A stretch of 8,596 bases of DNA from SZUA-186 sp041552135 (GTDB lineage: Bacteria; Pseudomonadota; Gammaproteobacteria; UBA9214): the NCBI GenBank assembly GCA_041552135.1, contig JBFELL010000123.1, forward strand, positions 1 to 8,596, in the 5' to 3' direction. Below the pieces are notes generated by a model. The model made no database searches, was not told the origin of the DNA, and saw only the letters and a list, made by a program, of their open reading frames with translations. Made by a program: the position numbers and the translations under genes. Positions 6,095 to 8,596 of this stretch are shown one piece after another (positions within the stretch are counted from its first letter, which is position 1; every line of letters begins with the position of its first letter).

Positions 6095-7516
6095 ATGGAC
6101 GCCATTACTGTCAGGCAACAGATGCTGCCGATCGAACTGCAGTCCCTGATCGACAGTCACGAGCAGCCGTTCGTGGTGATCGATCGCGACTACAAGATCA
6201 TGGCCACCAACAAGGCCTACCGGAAGGCGTACTGCACGGATAAAGAGCCGGCGATTGGCAACCAGTGTTTCAAGGTCAGCCACCACAACAACGTGCCGTG
6301 TTGCCAGCTCGGCGAGGAGTGTCCGCACAGCTACCTGTTCGAGAATGGCGAACAGAAATCCTGCGTTCACATCCACTACGATCAGAACGGCCAAATGCAC
6401 CAGGTGCGCGTGACCGCCTATCCGCTTCGCAGCAGTGACGGCGAGCTGTATCTCGGGGAACACATTCAGGAGATTTCCGCGCCCGAACACATGCATGCCG
6501 CCGGCGGGCGCATGGTTGGCAAGACCGAGCCGTTCACCGACTGCGTCGAGCAGCTGAAACTGGTCGCGGCGACCCATGCCCCGGTGCTGCTGCAGGGCGA
6601 GACCGGTACCGGCAAGGAACTGGCGGCCAGTTTTATTCACAGCCACTCGCCCCGGCATGACAAGCCCTTCCTGACGGTGGACTGCACGACGCTGGCCGAC
6701 AGCCTGTTCGAGGCCGAGGTCTTCGGTCATACCAAGGGTGCCTACACGGGCAGCGTCGGTGACAAGCTTGGCCTGTTCGAGCAGGCCAATGGCGGCACGC
6801 TGTTTCTCGACGAGATCGGCGAAATGCCCAGGGCGCAGCAATCCAAGCTGCTGCGCATCCTGGAGAGCGGGCAGTATCGCCGGGTGGGCGGGCGCAACAC
6901 CCGCAAGGTCAACGTGCGGATCATCTGTGCCACCAACCGCCACCTGTGGGACGCGGTCAGGGATGGGCACTTTCGCGAAGACCTGTATTACCGCATTGCC
7001 TGCATGTCGGTGCGCCTGCCGACCCTGCGCGAGCGCGCCGATGATATTCCGTTACTGGCCGAGAGCCTGCTGGAACCGGTCGGTCAGACCATGCACAGGA
7101 ACCTCCATCTCACCGATGACGCCATTCAGCGCCTCAAGGCCTATGACTTTCCCGGCAACGTGCGGGAACTGCGCAATATCCTCTTTGTTACCGCCACGCA
7201 CAGCACGGATGAGGAGATCGGCGGCGCGCTGGTGGACCAGATCATAAATCAGCTCAGGCGCGGCGGCGGCCAGCAGGGGAACGAAAGCAGCTCATCGCAT
7301 CCGACCGGTCAGTCTTCACCCGCGACAGAGGAAAATGCTGCCCCGGCTGCCGTGAACCCGGCGCACACGTCACCGGCCTCGCTGCAGGAGCTGGAGGCAC
7401 AACATATTCAGGACCTGCTGAACGAGCACAAGGGCAACCGCCGGCAGATTGCCGGGGTGCTGGGCATCAGCGAGCGCACGCTGTACCGCAAACTGAAGAA
7501 GTACGGTCTCGGCTGA
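6095..7516 (+). CDS. Sigma-54-dependent transcriptional activator (PAS, AAA+, Fis-type HTH)
   Basis: Bacterial enhancer-binding protein, 473 aa, that remodels sigma-54 RNA polymerase with ATP. Residues about 17-125 form a PAS sensor rich in Cys/His: C47, C58, H63/H64, C69-C70, C76, C90, H92, H94. The AAA+ domain at about 139-365 has Walker A GETGTGKE (168-175), the sigma-54 contact loop as GAYTGS (215-220, not the usual GAFTGA), Walker B GTLFLDE (234-240), FREDLYYR (293-300) and DFPGNVREL. A hydrophilic linker (about 388-428) leads to a Fis-type helix-turn-helix (NRRQIAGVLGISERTLYRKLKK, 448-469). There is no response-regulator receiver domain, so the signal probably comes through PAS. The ATG at 6095 is preceded by a G-run and fits the PAS N-terminus; an in-frame TTG at 6008 is less likely. 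It is divergent to the multiheme cytochrome gene, its likely target. The ligand is unknown. Confidence 0.93.
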   Translation: MDAITVRQQMLPIELQSLIDSHEQPFVVIDRDYKIMATNKAYRKAYCTDKEPAIGNQCFKVSHHNNVPCCQLGEECPHSYLFENGEQKSCVHIHYDQNGQMHQVRVTAYPLRSSDGELYLGEHIQEISAPEHMHAAGGRMVGKTEPFTDCVEQLKLVAATHAPVLLQGETGTGKELAASFIHSHSPRHDKPFLTVDCTTLADSLFEAEVFGHTKGAYTGSVGDKLGLFEQANGGTLFLDEIGEMPRAQQSKLLRILESGQYRRVGGRNTRKVNVRIICATNRHLWDAVRDGHFREDLYYRIACMSVRLPTLRERADDIPLLAESLLEPVGQTMHRNLHLTDDAIQRLKAYDFPGNVRELRNILFVTATHSTDEEIGGALVDQIINQLRRGGGQQGNESSSSHPTGQSSPATEENAAPAAVNPAHTSPASLQELEAQHIQDLLNEHKGNRRQIAGVLGISERTLYRKLKKYGLG

Positions 7517-7541
7517 CGGTTGCTGCGCCAGCCCCCCCATC

Positions 7542-7632
7542 GTAGGAGCGGCGCCCCCGCCGCGATCAGGGTGTGTCCTGTTGTGACGGGTCGGTCATCT
7601 ATCGTGCCGGGGGCAGTGCTCCCACAGGATCT
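7542..7632. repeat. REP doublet (REPIN-like), copy 1
   Basis: The left REP (7542-7566) is GTAGGA + GCGGCG-CCCC-CGCCGC + GAT. The right REP, on the opposite strand at 7602-7626, has a GTGGGAGC head and a CACGAT tail and agrees with the left unit at 19 of 25 positions. About 35 bp separate them. The whole 91-bp unit is repeated at 7713-7803 with 5 mismatches, the first 68 bases being identical. It lies 25 bp after the activator stop and may act as its transcript end, since I see no T-run terminator. Confidence 0.8.
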
Positions 7633-7668
7633 GTGCCCCACCACCACCGCGATTACGATGCTTATCAA

Positions 7669-7690
7669 TCGCGAATGAATTCGCTCCTGC
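7669..7690 (-). repeat. REP-like palindrome (single unit)
   Basis: The minus strand reads GCAGGA + GCGAAT-TC-ATTCGC + GA. It lies between the two 91-bp doublets. Its stem sequence differs from theirs but is fully paired, and matches the AT-containing stem type at 2880-2901. Confidence 0.75.
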
Positions 7691-7712
7691 CTGCAATCAT
7701 GACCGTCTACGT

Positions 7713-7803
7713 GTAGGAGCGGCGCCCCCGCCGCGATCAGGGTGTGTCCTGTTGTGACGGGTCGGTCATCTATCGTGCCGAAGGCGTCGCTCCCACAGGA
7801 TCT
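7713..7803. repeat. REP doublet (REPIN-like), copy 2, overlapping the thioredoxin gene
   Basis: It matches 86 of 91 bases of 7542-7632 in the same orientation, offset by 171 bp. The mismatches cluster in the right REP (AAGGCGTC against GGGGCAGT). The right half (7770-7803) is coding on the minus strand: it supplies the last ten codons and the TAG stop of the TlpA-like gene. Confidence 0.85.
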
Positions 7804-8360
7804 CGGTCGTCCTCTCCCGGCACCTCACCCATCAACGCCTCGATAGCCCCCACGACCTCCGGTGCATCCCATTCCAGCATTCCCGTTACCTGGTAACGGA
7901 TCCGCCCGGTCGCATCCACCAGGTAACTGCTCGGATAGACCACCACCTGCCAGTCCTCGCTCGCCCGGCCGTCCCGGTCCAGCAACAGCGGAAAATCTAC
8001 CTTCACCAGCTTGTGAAACTTCCAGATCGTCCCTTCGGATTCCTTCACATTCACCGCCAGGATTTTGAAGGGCCTGCCTGCGAGCTTGTCCTTGAGCCGC
8101 TGCATGCTCGGCATCTCGATGATGCAGGGCGGGCACCAGGTGGCCCAGAAATTCACCAGGACGACCTGTCCCTGAAGATTCGACAAGCTGTGCTGTCTGC
8201 CGCCGAGGTCCTCAAGCGCCAGTTTCGGTGATTGAAGGAAACCGTCATACGGTTGCAAGCCACTGCACAGGGCCTGACCTGGCAACCAGAGAAGGCAGAG
8301 CAGGGCAAAGGTCTGGACTGTCAGGCGTCTGCTGTGCACATCAGTGTTCCCACTTGTCAT
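7770..8360 (-). CDS. TlpA/ResA-like periplasmic thioredoxin-fold protein
   Basis: Exported thiol-disulfide oxidoreductase of the TlpA/ResA/CcmG type, 196 aa. Basic residues R11-R12 precede the hydrophobic segment TFALLCLLWLPGQAL (about 17-31), a signal peptide or membrane anchor; the cleavage point is unclear and there is no proper lipobox. The thioredoxin fold has the order expected for the family: VVLVNFWATWCPPC with the active-site C76 and C79; IIEMPSMQRL; FKILAVNVKE; FPLLLDRDG; and the cis-proline segment VYPSSYLVDATGRI (P143). Such proteins reduce disulfides in the periplasm, including in apocytochrome c maturation, so a role with the nearby multiheme cytochrome is possible but unproven. 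The gene is convergent with the activator and not in its operon. The ATG at 8360 has only a weak AGG before it. The last ten residues (DPVGATPSAR) come from a REP doublet and are not part of the fold. Confidence 0.9.
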   Translation of the reverse strand: MTSGNTDVHSRRLTVQTFALLCLLWLPGQALCSGLQPYDGFLQSPKLALEDLGGRQHSLSNLQGQVVLVNFWATWCPPCIIEMPSMQRLKDKLAGRPFKILAVNVKESEGTIWKFHKLVKVDFPLLLDRDGRASEDWQVVVYPSSYLVDATGRIRYQVTGMLEWDAPEVVGAIEALMGEVPGEDDRDPVGATPSAR

Positions 8361-8596
8361 GGCCTGTCTGGATGCTCACGCGAGACGGTATTTTCCCGGG
8401 TCGCGTTTCCTCTCACCAGTCTGGAATGTGACGGGTTAGAGGGAATTCGCAGCAGAAACCGCATAATTTAGCGCGTGATACTTGCTGCAGTCGACTGTTC
8501 AGTCATGACAAAGTGGCATGACAATTGTGGCAATCCCTTATGACATCTATGTCAGAAAAGTAGAGGTCCAGTACATATTATTTTGCTTATGCACTA
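8361..8596. other. Intergenic region upstream of the thioredoxin gene, with clustered TGACA sites
   Basis: No supported gene. The left part (8361-8480) should carry the promoter of the thioredoxin gene, but I cannot identify it with confidence. From 8506 onward there is a cluster of TGACA-type half-sites: 8506-8510, then 8519-8532 (TGACA-ATTG-TGGCA, one base off a palindrome), then the perfect palindrome at 8541-8554. The last 40 bases are AT-rich, as expected before a gene that begins to the right of the window. Confidence 0.5.
8541..8554. promoter_or_regulatory. Second TGACA-N4-TGTCA palindrome, candidate binding site of the sigma-54 activator
   Basis: TGACATCTATGTCA has the same arms and 4-base spacing as 6042-6055, and both continue as TGTCAG-N-AAA (14 of 19 bases identical over 8541-8559 and 6042-6060). 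A near-palindromic site is centred 22 bp to the left, about two helical turns, as in tandem activator sites. No convincing sigma-54 promoter lies beside it in the window, so the controlled promoter may be to the right. Confidence 0.45.

Noticed and set aside
6053..6970. Open frame of 305 codons on the minus strand across the activator
   Set aside because: It runs antisense to the PAS and Walker motifs of a clear sigma-54 activator and has no support of its own.
7542..7803. CRISPR-like array
   Set aside because: There are only two 91-bp copies with internal palindromes and an unrelated REP between them; no regular short repeat-spacer pattern and no cas genes.
8514..8529. Possible sigma-54 promoter on the + strand (TGGCATGACAATTGTG)
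   Set aside because: The spacing is right, but the nearly invariant -12 GC is GT. The sequence is also explained by the overlapping TGACA half-sites.

Overview
The window is GC-rich and reads like the chromosome of a gammaproteobacterium. It has a panB-panC-panD pantothenate cluster, sigma-54 and FNR-type regulation, a TlpA-type periplasmic thioredoxin, a multiheme c-type cytochrome and many REP-like palindromes. A sulfur- or metal-metabolising member of the Chromatiales/Ectothiorhodospiraceae type would fit, but the taxon is an inference from gene content only.

Left third (1-2590, + strand): panB, panC and panD encode three of the four dedicated steps to pantothenate. All three look intact and keep their catalytic residues. 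The cluster is not compact. About 260 bp of palindromic repeat lies between panB and panC. It is bounded by a 9-bp direct repeat that overlaps the panB stop codon, so the spacer looks like an insertion into a once tightly spaced panBC pair. Related repeat sequence lies upstream of panB.

Middle (2591-7516): 2591-2940 is a gene-free stretch with REP-like palindromes. Next comes a large secreted protein on the - strand (955 aa) with five CXXCH heme motifs, a conserved middle region, one fibronectin-III-like domain, one PASTA-like domain, and a cysteine-rich tail with a MopE-like DGIDNDCDG metal-binding motif. A clear terminator follows it. Transcribed divergently is a 473-aa PAS / AAA+ / Fis-HTH sigma-54 activator. 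The space between them holds what such a pair would need: a sigma-54 -24/-12 promoter facing the cytochrome, a near-consensus FNR box placed to drive the activator, and a TGACA-N4-TGTCA palindrome at enhancer distance from the sigma-54 promoter. The simplest model is that oxygen limitation (FNR) raises the activator, the PAS domain senses a redox signal or ligand, and the activator switches on the cytochrome.

Right part (7517-8596): two nearly identical 91-bp REP doublets (REPIN-like) and a single REP fill the space between the activator and a convergent TlpA-like thioredoxin gene (- strand). The last ten codons and stop of that gene lie inside one REP doublet. The final 236 bp have no gene, but contain a second TGACA-N4-TGTCA palindrome in the same extended context as the one near the activator. 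This suggests that another target of the same regulator starts just outside the window.
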